From Merluccius polli (lineage: Eukaryota > Chordata > Actinopteri > Gadiformes > Merlucciidae): DNA of 64,000 nt. Shown piece by piece: positions 21,806 to 32,120 of this stretch. The stretch is from NCBI GenBank assembly GCA_030340625.1, contig JAOPHQ010005418.1, forward strand, positions 1 through 64,000, in the 5' to 3' direction. Made by a program: the position numbers and the translations under genes. Positions within the stretch are counted from its first letter, which is position 1, and each line of letters starts with the position of its first letter. Under the pieces are notes generated by a model. It ran no database searches. It was given only the letters and a program-made list of their open reading frames with translations, and had not been told where the DNA came from.

Positions 21806-22197
21806 GTAAGTTTAAATGTAGTCCTTTGCAATCACAATAATATTACAGGGGAAAACTGCTTGAATGGTAACTATTCATTTATTTCATTTAGGTGCAATCT
21901 GCACCTAAATGGGGGAGAAGCGCACTTGGCAGCAGCTTAAGATGACATAAAAACATTGTTCAAACAGATAAGACCTCAGCATGATCATTTTGATCATGTT
22001 TTACACTGTAAAGTAAATATTAAGTGGCTATTTGACTGTATACAGTTGCCTTGCTCAAGTGCTCTGCATCTCCGACATTGTACAAAAAACTTCCATTTGC
22101 AAAGAAACGCAGTGCAACACTATCTGCTGGGATGTGAGAGCATGACTACGGTTAGTAAGGTTGCAAATGTAAGGACGGATTAGGTTGTGTATGTAAA

Positions 22198-22364
22198 TTA
22201 TGGACTGTGACGTGAAACGGTACCGCTGAAAAAGATCATTGTCTGGAAATGATAATTGTCTGGAAAGGCTACATCTATGCGCGGTCTGATAACCCTCTCC
22301 CGACGAATATTTAATTCTCTGCGCAGTAATGCTGCACCGTCATCCACGGGATCGTTGTCAAAAG
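22198..22364 (-). pseudogene. Harbinger transposase N-terminal fragment
   Basis: Reading down from 22364, FDNDPVDDGAALLRRELN is followed by PRIDVAFPDNYHF. The second block matches the (A)FPDNYLFERYRF stretch near the start of Harbinger DDE transposases. The frame is lost afterwards and upstream sequence is cut by the hAT MITE at 22365. The DDE core is absent. Confidence 0.5.
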
Positions 22365-22731
22365 CAGTGCTCGAAGTGGGCCGGTACTCACCGGTACGCA
22401 GTACCGGCACTTCTACATTTTACCCTTTAGCGTACCGGCACTTTTTCTTGCGTACCGGCAATTGTCACAGGCTGCAGGTACTGTACTTTGCCCTAACCAG
22501 GGGTGGATTTACCGGAGTGGCGCCCCCCCCCCCCCGTCGGTCGTAGGTCCGCGGTGGGTTACGATCGCACCCCCCCCCCCCCTCGTCAGTCGTAGGTCCG
22601 CGGTGGGTTACGATCGCGCCCCCCCCCCGTCGGTCGTAGGTCTGGGGTGGGTTAATATCGCATGCACCCCCCCGTCGCTTATATGTGAATAAGGGAGTAC
22701 CGGCACTCATTTTTTTCCACTTCGAGCGCTG
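22365..22731. mobile_element. hAT MITE with poly-C minisatellite, copy B
   Basis: Ends CAGTGCTCGAAGTGG and CCACTTCGAGCGCTG are flanked by a perfect 8-bp TSD GTCAAAAG (22357-22364, 22732-22739). The interior repeats the GTCGGTCGTAGGTCC / GGTGGGTTACGATCGC units between poly-C runs, in different number from copy A (13629-13978). Confidence 0.93.
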
Positions 22732-23584
22732 GTCAAAAGGACATGCCATGTTCGTGAAAAAAGTCGCCTCCTACTGTGCCTAATGGACTTCTGAAATAGC
22801 CTACTGACTCTGATTTTTTAAATGATTTTTGACAGACGGCTACGCCAAAACTCGCCTGCTGACTGAATGAATGAGGAAATCAAATGGCTGAAAGAGGGCG
22901 GAGACAGATTGAAACTCGATGTTCATTGAGTAAAACCTGGTCCCGACCAGGTTAGTTTCATAGAGTCTGTTACTACGGTAACTGACCGAGAGCGTAAGTT
23001 ATCTCTCTCTGTGAAACAGGCTAGAGTTACCCCTCTTTCTCTGGTTTGAGTTACCTCCCTTTGTGAAACGGAAAACTCAGCGTTTCCCTCATTTCAGGGT
23101 TAATAAACCCAGGGTTTTCACTAAACCTGCTTTGTGAAACGGACCCCTGGTCCTCCTCCCTCTGCCGCTGGGGCAATTTGGACCCATCACCTGCCTTTTT
23201 TTTTGCTGAAAAATGATTCCAAATGTTCTCTGCTTGCTTTTCATTTTAGTTAATTAGCTCAGCAAAACAAATCGCGCTAATAACAATAATGACCCTGCTC
23301 TGACCTCCGTCGTCTCGTCAGGGGGGGCTGGGAGATACCACATTTCAAGATATGGAGGGGGGATACAGGTGTGTTGGGAAAGATAATAGAGAGAAATCGA
23401 TTGTGTTGTTCTGATTTTCATTTGTAGTTAATTTGTATGTATTAAATATTAGAATAATCAATACAAATTGACAGAGTAATTCCATAAATGTATTTAAAAA
23501 AACAAACATTTGCATTTTCTCCTGGAGCAAAGGTGTAGCAGCTGCCATACCTTGCCATACCCAATTGACGCCCCTGAAGGAATA

Positions 23585-24053
23585 CTTCATTTTATGTTTA
23601 GTTTTGTTTATTGTTGTAATTGGAATACCATTTTGCTGTCATTTTGTTTTATTTAGAAGGCAGGCAGGAGTCAAAAACCAGGATATTCATCAGAGGTAGC
23701 AAACAAGTCCAGTAGAGTGTAGGCAGGTAATCACAGTCCAGTATGACGGGCAGAAAATCCCAAACCAGTAAATCAATCAGAGAAGGCGACCGAATCCGAC
23801 AAGGGGCAGGGAGAAGAGCGAAGTCCAGGATAACAGGTGGGGAATCAAAGAATCAGGGAGACAGGGTACAGGACAAACTGGGAATATGCTGGAGAGCTAC
23901 CCGAAGACAATCTGGCAGGGAACAAAGGGAAGTGAAGTTTTTTTGTTGTTTTTTTTAAAATCCAGCCTGGATCCTCGACCCCTTCTCTGTGGCTCTTGGT
24001 TCTGGCACCCCCTATATCAGTTCCTGGTTTGTTCTTTGCTTAGTTCTTCCCCT
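23585..24053. other. Unassigned, possibly LTR-retrotransposon leader
   Basis: The purine-rich text at 23660-23940 (AGGCAGGCAGGAGTCAAAAA style) resembles untranslated parts of fish LTR retrotransposons. No LTR ends or coding regions could be fixed. Confidence 0.3.
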
Positions 24054-24545
24054 CGGGGTCATATTCATCTGATAAATCAGGCAACTGTGAGTTTGTGCAG
24101 CTAGTACCACGACATTCTCCGCAAATGGCAGTGCAAGGGAGTCCATGTTTTTTGCATGTGCATCTCTTTGTGCTGCAGTATTTCTTGCAACTACAGCGGA
24201 CTACATCTAGTATTTCTGGTGGTGCCGCAGGCTGATCGGTCATTATTGGCATAAATCTCCCATCCAAAACATGCCACCCCCAGTCTTTTGGGTCCATTCG
24301 TTCACTTCCCCCATTCCACTCCATCATTTGGTAAAAAACCCAAAGACTATGGAACTTTGCAGCTGTTGACGTTGGAGGGAGAGTTTGAGGTTCCACTGGA
24401 GATGAGTTACTTTACCACAGAATCGCCTGTATCTCAGCATATCCAGTGATTCATCTTTTTCGCCCCCATACAGTGATACCAGAGCTTTTTCACCTGCTGC
24501 AATGATAATGCCCTTTCCCACATTTTCCTGTGACTGGCTGAACAC
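24054..24545 (-). pseudogene. Cys-rich multicopy fish gene C-terminus (CXC-like)
   Basis: From 24545 downward: SLYGGEKDESLDMLRYRRFC, then after a frame shift LPPTSTAAKFHS, DPKDWGWHVLDGRFMPIMTD, and a Cys cluster (CSCKKYCSTKRCTCKKHGLP followed by CTAICGECRG). This order (LPPTSAA, WGW, Cys-rich tail) is seen in a high-copy uncharacterised family in fish and invertebrates. The Cys cluster is reminiscent of tesmin/TSO1 CXC motifs. The carrier element and function are unknown to me. Frame-broken, 5'-truncated. Confidence 0.55.
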
Positions 24546-25698
24546 CTTAGCTTGTCCAGCCTAAAATGGCATGGATAAAGAGGAGATTGGTAAGAATGAC
24601 TTCTGCCTGTAATCTCGTAATCTTACCAACAATACCAATCATTTGTAAATCTACCAGCCCAAATTGTAATCTCACCACGTTAGATGGCTATTCTGACTTT
24701 CTTCTGATGTTATCTGTGGGGGAATGTCATTAGGTAAGGCTTGTTCGCAAATAAAAAATAATTATTTAGAAAGCAACTGGAGGCAAGATTGTGCAATCAA
24801 TTCTTAAGGTCAATAAAGTCTTTTTGTGGAAAGTGACCCAGGTAAGTGTGGCAAGTGACTTCAAATGTATCGTGTTTATGCATAGGATAACTTACTGAAT
24901 GGACATGAATGTGTTAGTTATTTGGCCCCTGTTTTTTTGTGACTTGTGACTTTATGGCTTCTTGGCCATAAGTCAATTAGGCCTAGTGTTGAACTCATTT
25001 GCATATTTAAAATAGCTTTTTCCAAGAAACTTGGAAAATTTGGAAAACTTGGAAAATGTATAATTAAATTTATACTTTCACTGTGTGAGGTTTGATTGTG
25101 AGGAGTAAAGGAAAAAATAAGCACATTAGGGTGTACTTTGGGCATATTCGATTAGTATATTGCTCATTTGCATATTGAAATACATTTTCAAAGAAACTTG
25201 TAATACAAAAATGTTAGTTTTCATGGATAATTTCATTGAATAAAGTTTAATTTTGATAGAATTAAACATATTTCCTCAACTAGTATTTCTTAGGACTTTT
25301 AGTATGTTGTGCTGGACACCTCATAGAAATGGTCTATGCTAAAAAAAAATGATGTCAAAAAAAAAAAGAAAGTGATGTCATGGCTGAGGGTTGTGGCTGG
25401 ATCTCAAATGACAGGGAAGTGAAGAGGCAACAGGCAAAACTAGATGAAAACTTGAATGACAAAAAGGAAAATAATACTGGGAGATCAGGTTGGATTTATG
25501 ACAATAATAGGTATCCACAGATACTGTGAATATACCTAATAATCCCTGCAAATACACAGTTAAACTGTGAATACCTAATAATAATATTTCATAGAAATAC
25601 AATAGGTATCCACAGTTATACTGTGAATACCTAATTAAGCATTCCTTCAAAGGGAAAACCTTAATGATTGAGCTATTTCACTGTCTCGAAGTGTGTTC
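24546..25698. other. AT-rich stretch, no gene recognised
   Basis: Mostly unique AT-rich sequence. 25500-25635 contains several inverted and direct copies of GGTATCCACAG / CTGTGAATACCTAAT. No coding support. Confidence 0.45.
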
Positions 25699-26260
25699 TG
25701 TTGTGAAAAGCAGTTTCTCTTCAAACTCTTACTCACGCGTGTTCTTTAATGAAGCGATAGAAGAAGATTTAGTTTACTCAATAATCAGCTTTATTCTTAA
25801 CACCAGTAGAATGTGCAAAGTTTTACAGAGCTCTGGGTCCAACTATGTTTCCCTGACAGACAACAAAGTGTGTGTCAGTTCACGAAGTCTGACGACTAAT
25901 AACTCACGACCTCATAACAAGGGCTGTCTTCTCATCAGGCTGTTGACGTCTCCCCCCCTCGTCCTCGTGGTATCTGACTCCAGCGTTAGATTGTCGCCTC
26001 CGGGTATTATCTGAAAGAATCTTTACATGTACAGAGACAAGCCTGCCTGTTCTTTGCTACAAATTGATTTCACACTATCTCTCTCTACTCTACACATGTC
26101 ACTAACAACGTACTCATTCTGATTATGAGGAGTTGCCTTTATGATTATATGACTCTGCTTATATCTCATGATTCTGTCTTACGTCAGCAGAGAAGCACCG
26201 AGGTTAGTGTGACCCTAATTATTGGTCATATGATAGATATAAAATATAACCATACCTTCA
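25699..26260 (-). mobile_element. Solo retroviral LTR (same family as provirus)
   Basis: TGTTGTGAAAAGCAG...CCATACCTTCA, 562 bp, aligns along its length with the provirus LTRs (38658-39196, 46299-46846) but is clearly more diverged (many substitutions and indels). Orientation is minus: it begins TGAAGG and ends CAACA in sense. No internal sequence is attached and no clear 4-bp TSD was seen. A recombination remnant of an older insertion. Confidence 0.9.
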
Positions 26261-26749
26261 CCTACCTTGTCCTTCTCTCCATGTAGCTTGCGTTCCTTCG
26301 TTCTCAATTCTTCTCGGTGTGGATATTTTAATTAGCAAAAAGTGATCTCTCTCTTTCTCATTTCAATATCTCTCAATCTCTCTCTTGGATCCCTCCCTCT
26401 CTTTCTCCTAGATAACAAAAAGTGTCTGCAAGATTGTGTTTCACATATCCATAGCTCTCAAAAGTATTAATCATTCCATTCACACACTCAAATCATGCTC
26501 CCTGTGGTGCATTCATCTAAGATTGGTGTGTGGGTGATGGTTTTAAGGAGGGGGTGGGTGTATCACTTAATGTATGTTTGTTTGTGGTGGGGAGAAGGGG
26601 AGTGTGGAGGTGAAGGACACGGGGAAAGATTTTGTTTGGTGAATGGTGAATTTGCTGTGATTGTCCACTACTCCATTCATTGACCCTCGCAGCTGGGCTG
26701 CATCAGGTGATTAGTGGAGGCTATAAATTAGCCCTTCACTATTCACCTG
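26261..26749. other. Flank, then likely Ty3/gypsy LTR 5' part
   Basis: 26261-26480 is a TC-rich unassigned stretch. From roughly 26660 the sequence (CATCAGGTGATTAGTGG, TATA-like CTATAAATTA at 26720-26730) continues, after removal of the Harbinger at 26750-28997, into the gypsy LTR at 29001. It is therefore probably the upstream part of that LTR. The LTR start was not found. Confidence 0.45.
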
Positions 26750-28997
26750 GGCCCAGTATTTCAAAAGTGATCTGACAGGATTATCCTGGTTGGATTGGAT
26801 TAAATCTAGATCTGATCTGAAAACTGGGTATTTAAACACAGATCCAGATAATCCTGATCCTGAAGGTCAGGATTCTGCTTTGGTAATCCAATCCTCCCTT
26901 GAATCCAGATTAAAGGCTGGATTTGGGTATTTCAAAAGTTAAGGCAGATCTCTGGATCAACTTGATACCAAAATGTCAGGATCATTTGGATCCCACCTCA
27001 GAGGTGGATTTCACTTGGATTAAATCATTTAGATTAAGTCTCAGCTCCACTTCTCCTAGATATTGTTACTCAAGATGTTCATTACACTTAATCTAAAGTG
27101 TTAGTGTTTTACTTTTAACAAATACTAAATATTTAAAAAAATGTATATTTAAAAATAATAAAGCAGCCTAATTGTAAGAAATGTAGTAAAATATTTTACC
27201 TCACTTTCTGAAACTGCTGTAATTAAGAGTAACAATTAATTACAGACATTTCTCAAATTCTAGTTTCAAACATTGTAACTTGCATGTACCAAAACATCAG
27301 AGAAAGACAACAGGAATGCGGGGTCCAAACAAACTTTAATTCCAACAAAACAGACATTTCAAATAATGTGTCCACTAACTAAAACAGGACCTAACCCAGC
27401 TCAGAGGGCAGAAGTGAGCTGCTTTTCTAACAGCTTTATTTTCAGTTCTGTTTCTTTGCGTCAGCTTTATTAGTTCATTGGCCTGTTCAATTTGTTTGAC
27501 TGCCCTCTCGGTCTCCATTTTGAGGAGCTTTTGATAAGCATCTTCATCACCGGCGTGCCTCTTCCGTCTCCGACGCTCTGGCCCACGAACCTCTTGTGGT
27601 GGATCGGGTGGAGCAATGCTGATGCTGGTTGAAGGTTCACCCTCTGAGCCTCCACAGGTGTGAGGAACACACATTCAGACGAGAGGTTGAGTGGCTCGTC
27701 AGCTGGCTCCCCAACACTGGATAAACTATGACGTGTGCACTTGCATTTTTTCAGTGTCACAGTTTATATCATGCTGCACCTTGAAGCACTTTCAAGGTAT
27801 ATTTTCATGCTTCTGACTAAATGAAGACACATTTGACTTCAGTCAGAAGCTTAAAAATGCACTTTTAAAATGTTTGGATAATGGCTTGAATGTGATTTTA
27901 AAACCTGCAGCAATGTATTTCAGTGTTTGTGTACAAACTGATTATTTTACTTAATCAAAACAGATGCTATTTTGCTATGAATGACTATAATTATGTTTAG
28001 TGAGAGCCTTCTATATAAGGGAGACAAATTAGGATGAAAAACTGTTTAGTTGTGTCACTGACCAAGCTATATACCATGAAAGTAATGCAATTACAATTTC
28101 AAGCACTTTATTCAGAATCCAATAACTTGAAAACCTTGAATGTATCAATACAATTAAAAGGTTTCCAAGGATTTCCAGCACTCATACGGTTGTCTTTAAT
28201 AGCCGAGTGGTCCATGGCTGTGAGTGGACTCTGAAAGTAGAAGAAAGAGAAGGTGTATGAGTATATATTTGTTTATGTACACAAACGCATGATATCATCC
28301 CCAGCATTACTATAGCTGCAGAATGAACCGTATAGTTAATACTCATACCGTGTAACGTTTCCAAAGTACTGCAGCAGTCTGTACACATGTAGCCTATTTT
28401 CCTAAGTCTGCTGTGTTGCCAATGACGTAACGCTAATAAACTCTTAACAGGTTGGCGTTAGTTTAAAAAGTTACGGTATGATGTACGTCCAATTAATTCC
28501 CTTTTAAGTTAAACCATAGACCGCAAAATTCATCAACAAAGCCGCTTCCTCAATATCCCGCTGGCTGCTTAACACACAAGTCAATGGAGCCAAGTTAGCT
28601 CCCGTTAGCGCGGCCGCGGCTCAATTAGGGATCGCTGCGGCCTGGTTTTAATTAGGGGACGATTCAAGAAGTTGGCTTGCATGACATATTGGTTGGAATT
28701 CGTATGGTCTTAAAACCGCTACATATTTGACGCCGGTAAACTTACATTTTTGACGTGGAAGTTGCGTTTCCAGCTGCTCCTTTTGTGAGGTAGTCCGCCA
28801 TGTTTCGATCCGGAGACGACGTCACGAGATTTGGAAATCCGTCTCCGCCCAGATCGGGATCACGGTGATCCACCCTGCCGGTGTTTTGAAATACTCGGAT
28901 AAAGTCAGCAGGATCACCTTGATCCAGGTCTGAGAAAAGGAGGATTTCATTATCCGGATTATCCTGATCCGGATAACAAGTTTTGAAATACTGGGCC
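26750..28997. mobile_element. PIF/Harbinger element inserted in gypsy LTR
   Basis: Ends GGCCCAGTATTTCAAAA and the inverse TTTTGAAATACTGGGCC are flanked by CTG (26747-26749, 28998-29000). Subterminal regions contain many GGATTATCC/GATCC inverted motifs. It carries the tail of a Myb-like gene on the minus strand. No DDE transposase was recognised, so it is non-autonomous. Confidence 0.85.
27375..27674 (-). pseudogene. Harbinger Myb-like protein C-terminus
   Basis: The frame has a Pro/Ser-rich linker, a basic RRRRKRH patch and a C-terminal helical stretch (YQKLLKMETERAVKQIEQAN, then ELIKLTQ). This is the pattern of the coiled-coil tail of Harbinger-associated Myb/SANT proteins. It stops at 27375. 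The DNA-binding N-terminus is not visible. Position inside a CTG-flanked Harbinger supports the assignment. Confidence 0.5.
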
Positions 28998-29047
28998 CTG
29001 GTGCCAGATTGTTCTTCACTGTTTGTTCATGCAAGTCTCTCCAGTAA

Positions 29048-29310
29048 TTCGCCTGTCTCCTGTCCCAGTTTCCCGATCCTGCCTGTCCCCAACTACGATC
29101 CCCGCCTCGTCCCTCTGGATCCTCGTTCGCCTGTCTCCTGTCCCGGTTTCCCGATCCTGCCTGTCCCCGACTACGATCCCCACCTCGTCCCTCTGGATCC
29201 CCGTTCGCCTGTCTCCTGTCCCGGTTTCCCGATCCTGCCTGTCCCCGACTACGGTCTCCGCCTCGTCCTTCTGGATCTCCGTTCGCCTGGACCCCGTCCC
29301 GGATTCCCAA
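29048..29310 (+). repeat. 78-bp tandem repeat in gypsy LTR
   Basis: Three full units (29048-29125, 29126-29203, 29204-29281) and a partial fourth, each starting TTCGCCTGTCTCCTGTCCC. The unit is 26 codons long, so long frames stay open on both strands through the array. These frames are not taken as genes. Confidence 0.9.
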
Positions 29311-29436
29311 TCCCACCTAATCCTCGTGAACACTATTATCCAAGAAATAATGAAGACTTTTTATTTCTATAACCTGTCTGGTTTTGTGCTGCAATTGGGT
29401 CCTACCCCGACCCATTACAGTACAATCTGGCCCATC

Positions 29437-30352
29437 ATGGATCCAGCGCACTCAACTCCCCCCCAGAACCGGCTGGAGAACATTGAGCAGGTTCTCCAGC
29501 ACCAAGATGCCAGATTCACCGGCCTACAGGATGAGGTGAGACAGGCGTTGGCCAACCAGAACCACGCCCTGGCTGTGCTCACGGCCCAGCTGGGAAACCT
29601 GACCGCAGCTCTCACCCAAGTCCCGATGGCGCCCTCTCCGGCCATGACACCCCCAGCTCCAGTTTCCCCACCTCCCATGCAACTACGAGAGCCCCGGGTG
29701 GGAATCCAGGATCAATACGCGGGAGACCCGGAGGGTTGCAGCCCGTACATCACTAACTGCTCCATTTTGTTGGCACTGCAGCCCCACACCTTCGCTACGG
29801 AGGAAGCAGGGTGGCTTACTCCATCACTCACCTGACGGGCAGAGCCCGGCTCTGGGGAACGACAGAATGGGAACGCCGCACCCCAACCTGTTCATCCTTT
29901 CAGGCCTTCGCCTCAGAGCTCCAGAAAGTGTTCGGCGTGCCCTTGCGGGGACCCGACCTCCATGGTAGTCTTATTGGGCTGAGGCAGGGGGGACGAACCG
30001 TCGCAGACTACTCCATCGATTTCCGCACCAGGGTCCACCGAAGTGAGTGGAATGCGGCGGCGCAGTGCGACGCCTTCAGGTGGGCCTGGAGGATTATGTA
30101 AAGGACAGGTTGGTCTCCTACGAACTTCCTAGGTTGCTGGATGAGCTAGTCGAGCTATCCACATGGGTGGATGGCCGCATCCAAGCGCAACGTAGGGAGA
30201 AACGTCAGGGGCCACTCGAATGGCGCTCCCCGGTCTCCATACCCACACCCCTGAAGCAGGAAGACGAGTCGTCGGGGGAACCTTTGCTGTACTGCGGCCA
30301 GGCTGGACATTTTGTTTCACGTTGCCCGGTAAAAGGTCAGACTCACCAATAG
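29437..30352 (+). pseudogene. gag: Ty3/gypsy gag, two frame breaks
   Basis: Begins MDPAHSTPPQNRLENIEQVL (29437) with an N-terminal coiled coil and Pro-rich linker. It shifts frame at about 29811-29835 (SITHLTGRARLWGTTEWE capsid block) and again at about 30047-30101 (DYVKDRLVSYELP). It ends with a nucleocapsid box reading LLYCGQAGHFVSRC, where the first Cys of the CCHC knuckle is replaced by Leu. Gag forms the cytoplasmic virus-like particle. Broken frames and the lost Cys make it inactive. Confidence 0.85.
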
Positions 30353-31365
30353 AAGGGGAACTATTGGTGAGTCATACCTTTAACCTCTCCCCTGACTCAC
30401 GTCCTTTGTGCCAGGCCCGCCTGCTCCTGTCCGAGGGATCTCACACCCTGGCTGTTTTCATAGACTCCGGCTCCGATATCAACATCATCGATGAGGAGCT
30501 GGCTCATCAACTAAACATCCAGCGGGTTCCCCTTCCGCACCCATCCCCAGCCTGCGCCCTCGATGGCCACCTCGTGGGGACAGTCACCCACCAGACGACA
30601 CCCCTCCATCTACTCCTGTCTGGTAACCATCATGAAACCATCCAGTTTCATATCCTGAAGTCCCCTCGGCTACCATTTATATTGGGATTCCCCTGGCTCC
30701 GTCGCCATAACCCCACCATTGACTGGTCAACCGGTTCCATCCTGGGCTGGAGTCCCGCTTGCCATCAGGTTTGCCTCAAGCAGGCGTCTGCCCCACGTCT
30801 GATCACCTGCTCTGACCCCGCCCCCAACATGGTGGGGGTTCCGGCTGAGTACACAGACTTCAGAGAGGTATTCAGCAAGGCTAAGGCCAACTCCCTACCA
30901 CCGCATCGCCCATACAACTGCGCCATTGATCTGCAGCTCGGGTTGTCGCCTCCCAGGGGCCGTCTATTTTCCCTATCCGCGCCAGAGAGAAAGGCCATGG
31001 AGGAATACATTGGCGACTCTTTGGCAGCAGGCATCATCCGTCCATCCTCCTCCCCAGCTGGCGCAGGGTTCTTCTTCATGGAAAAGAAGGACAAGACCCT
31101 GCGTCCGTGTATTGATTACTGGGGTCTGAATGAGATCACGGTCAAGAACCGTTATCCCCTCCCACTCATCTCCTCTGCCTATGAGCTGTTGCAGGGGTCC
31201 ACCATCTTTTCCAAGCTAGATCTCCGCAACGCATATCATTTGGTCCGGATCAGGGAAGGAGATGAGTGGAAGACGGCCTTCAACACACCAACGGGGCATT
31301 ATGAATATCTGGTGATGCCCTTCGGTCTCACCAACGCCCCAGCGGTCTTCCAGGCGCTTTTCGAA
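30353..31365 (+). pseudogene. pol: Ty3/gypsy pol: protease and partial RT
   Basis: The frame holds an aspartic protease with the active-site FIDSGSDINIID, a linker ending in FILGFPWLRRHNP (chromovirus-like protease end) and the RT entry region. RT blocks are PPHRPYNCAIDL, KAMEEYI, GIIRPSSSPAGAGFFF, LRPCIDYWGLNEITVKN, FSKLDLRNAYHLVRI and MPFGLTNAPAVFQ. In place of the usual DYRGLN it has DYWGLN. The element is cut before the YxDD catalytic motif. Confidence 0.9.
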
Positions 31366-31404
31366 ATTTTTTTGTTGTTGAAAATAATAAAATAATAATT
31401 AACG

Positions 31405-31627
31405 TTAACAATCGCGCAGTACCCCCCCCCCCCCCCGTCAACAATCGCGCAGCAGCACCCCCCCCCCCCCCCCCCCGTCAACAATCGCAGAGCAGCCCCC
31501 CCCCCCGTCAACAATCGCGGAGCAGCCCCCCCCCCCCCCCCCCCCGGCAACAATCGCGGAGCAGCCCCCCCCCCCCCCCCCCGTCAACAATCGCGCACCC
31601 CCCCCCCCCCCGGTCAACAATCGCGCA
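31405..31627. repeat. Seven-unit poly-C / GTCAACAATCGCGCA minisatellite
   Basis: Units of 30-40 bp consist of a poly-C run (9-19 C) followed by GTCAACAATCGC(G)(C/G)AGCAG. They sit at about 31405, 31437, 31477, 31507, 31546, 31583 and 31612. The array lies exactly between the broken gypsy pol and the next block, which ends CCGCCCCTG near 31688 (an hAT-like end). Confidence 0.9.
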
Positions 31628-31703
31628 ACCCCAGGGCCGGTCCAGGACAAAATTGCCCGGGCCGATTTTTGTTCCCAGTCCGCCCCTGGCTGTTGGTCTG
31701 AGC

Positions 31704-31898
31704 TGTTGTGAAAAGCAGTCACAGTCACAGTCTTAGTCACAGTCCTGGGCAAGTTTTTGTCTTTCTGAGCTTCTAATGCTACACATGCTAATGCTATTGT
31801 ATGCACTGACGCTCTCCTCTCTTCCTTCTCTGCTAGTGCTGCTCTCCACTTCTTCTTTGTCTTCCAACCCTGTTTTCCCTCTTCTGCCTTATGCATTT
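31704..31898 (-). pseudogene. gag: Old ERV gag, segment 3 of 3
   Basis: Aligns with 44352-44540 of the young provirus (gag matrix region, minus strand). The left end is unusual. Sixteen bases matching the LTR end (TGTTGTGAAAAGCAGT, 31704-31719) are joined directly to gag at the shared AAGCAGT, as if everything from gag to the tip of the 3' LTR were deleted. The right end (31885-31898, TGCCTTATGCATTT) is one TSD copy of the L1 insertion. Confidence 0.85.
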
Positions 31899-32120
31899 CT
31901 TTTTTTTTTTTGTTATTTATTTTTTATTGGTTTTTAGTGTCAAACATTTCCACCACATTCATCATAGTTTCTGTGTGTGTGCTCACCACTATGACTTGAA
32001 TAGTACAAATTTGAAAAAGACTCTCAAAAGCACACACATACCGACACAATATAGTAAAGAAATAAAATTAAAGTAAAAAGAACAGTAAAACAGTTAGGGA
32101 GTAGTCTGTTTGTGAGATGA

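Larger units (their letters stand above)
21484..23146. mobile_element. PIF/Harbinger element nested in hAT
   Basis: Ends GGGTCCGTTTCACAAAGCAG and its inverse (to 23146) are flanked by CTG (21481-21483, 23147-23149), a classic CWG Harbinger TSD. It carries the start of a Myb-like gene on the plus strand and a transposase fragment on the minus strand, the convergent two-gene layout usual for Harbinger. An hAT MITE (22365-22731) interrupts it. Confidence 0.88.
21009..23576 (-). mobile_element. hAT element with transposase remnants, interrupted by Harbinger
   Basis: Inverted ends CAGTGGCGTCAATT (21009) and AATTGACGCCCCTG (to 23576), each with a GGTATGGCAAGG block, are flanked by CAGGAATA (21001-21008) and AAGGAATA (23577-23584), an 8-bp TSD with one mismatch. 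On the minus strand it retains N-terminal and core pieces of an hAT transposase. A complete Harbinger (21484-23146) is inserted in that coding region. Confidence 0.82.
29001..31365 (+). mobile_element. Ty3/gypsy retrotransposon, 3'-truncated
   Basis: The remainder of the 5' LTR (29001 to about 29390) is followed by a short leader, gag (from 29437) and pol with protease and the start of reverse transcriptase. Similarity ends abruptly at about 31365, right after the RT block LVMPFGLTNAPAVFQ. The YLDD site, RNase H, integrase and 3' LTR are missing. A different AT-rich sequence and a poly-C minisatellite follow. Confidence 0.9.

Noticed and set aside
28822..29372. Long repetitive ORFs on both strands (164 and 129 codons) over the 78-bp repeats
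   Set aside because: They exist only because the repeat unit is 26 codons long; the region is a gypsy LTR and codon content is not protein-like.
31299..31553. Gly-rich ORFs at 31.3-31.9 kb
   Set aside because: Products of the poly-C minisatellite; only the old gag part (31711-31896) is coding-derived.
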